In this document: in pieces, positions 29,203 to 29,322 of the stretch | Layout of the letters: every line of letters begins with the position of its first letter | Numbering within the stretch: the first letter of the stretch is position 1 | Origin: JBHENW01 sp046261875 | GTDB lineage: Bacteria; Acidobacteriota; Thermoanaerobaculia; UBA5066; Gp7-AA6 | Reading direction: 5' to 3' | Length of the DNA: 29,322 bases | NCBI GenBank assembly: GCA_046261875.1 | Contig: JBHENW010000160.1 | Span: 1 to 29,322 of the forward strand | Notes under the pieces: model-generated | Database searches by the model: none | What the model saw: the letters and a program-made list of their open reading frames with translations, nothing else | Told to the model about the DNA's origin: nothing | Program-made: the position numbers and the translations under genes

Positions 29203-29322
29203 CCTGATATGGAGTGACCGGGTCCAGTTTTCTTTTTGGTGGCGAGCGCAAGGGTGAGCCTGGCTTGGCGGCGGCGACGATGATCACTCTGATATGCGCG
29301 GGTTGAGTACCGCATGAAGATG
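29203..29322. other. Right-edge noncoding stretch
   Basis: No convincing gene in the last 120 bases. It contains a short T-rich stretch (TTTTCTTTTT) without a preceding strong stem, and CTGATATG occurs twice (29204-29211 and 29289-29296). The neighbouring gene may begin just beyond the edge. Confidence 0.4.

Noticed and set aside
29204..29296. CTGATATG repeated twice at the right edge, considered as an insertion-sequence end
   Set aside because: Only eight bases are shared, no transposase is visible, and the repeat continues differently on each side. The sequence beyond the edge would be needed.

Overview
High-GC bacterial chromosome segment with dense, mostly co-directional, often overlapping genes. 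No rRNA, tRNA or CRISPR was recognised by eye. The gene content (complete pilMNOPQ operon followed by Ig/TIG lipoproteins, a TPR/roadblock/accBC cluster, yajC-secD-secF beside a bifunctional rel gene, a HEAT-repeat/cyclophilin lipoprotein, and an IPTL-CTERM remnant) best fits a Gram-negative, pilus-bearing, probably soil or sediment bacterium. Acidobacteriota (for example the Thermoanaerobaculia) is my guess, from general impression rather than a marker search.

Layout. 1-366: 3' end of a type I restriction-modification methyltransferase (hsdM). 382-2355: a divergent pair, an iodotyrosine-deiodinase-like nitroreductase (-) and a secreted membrane dipeptidase (+), with only 24 nt between their starts. 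2377-5663: yajC-secD-secF, the Sec accessory complex. 5780-7963: bifunctional (p)ppGpp synthetase/hydrolase, bracketed by two palindromic elements built from 7-bp tandem repeats. 7998-8228: zinc-type ribosomal protein bL28 (-). 8364-16375: type IV pilus operon with a near-consensus extended -10 promoter, pilM-N-O-P-Q, two secreted lipoprotein-like genes (the second an Ig/TIG multidomain protein), then a strong intrinsic terminator. 16384-21630: TPR protein, roadblock/LC7 protein, accB, accC, a thiE-aroK fusion and a metallophosphoesterase. 21692-25224: HEAT/cyclophilin lipoprotein, then a 54-residue two-helix membrane protein, a 2-hydroxyacid dehydrogenase and a DciA-like (DUF721) protein, the last three overlapping. 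25225-25735: no intact gene; a REP-like palindrome and a decayed IPTL-CTERM surface-protein gene. 25736-27043: glutamate dehydrogenase (-). 27198-29202: ECF sigma factor, zinc-binding anti-sigma factor and a bactofilin-like membrane protein in overlapping order. The last 120 nt hold no recognisable gene.

How the parts fit: most of the window is envelope biology (Sec export, pilus assembly, secreted lipoproteins, an envelope-type sigma/anti-sigma module) beside core metabolism (fatty-acid initiation, thiamine, shikimate, glutamate) and stringent response. I did not find a clear new defence or mobile system. The most unusual items are the ThiE-AroK fusion, the heptamer palindromes around rel, the IPTL-CTERM pseudogene, and the Ig/TIG lipoproteins built into the pilus operon.
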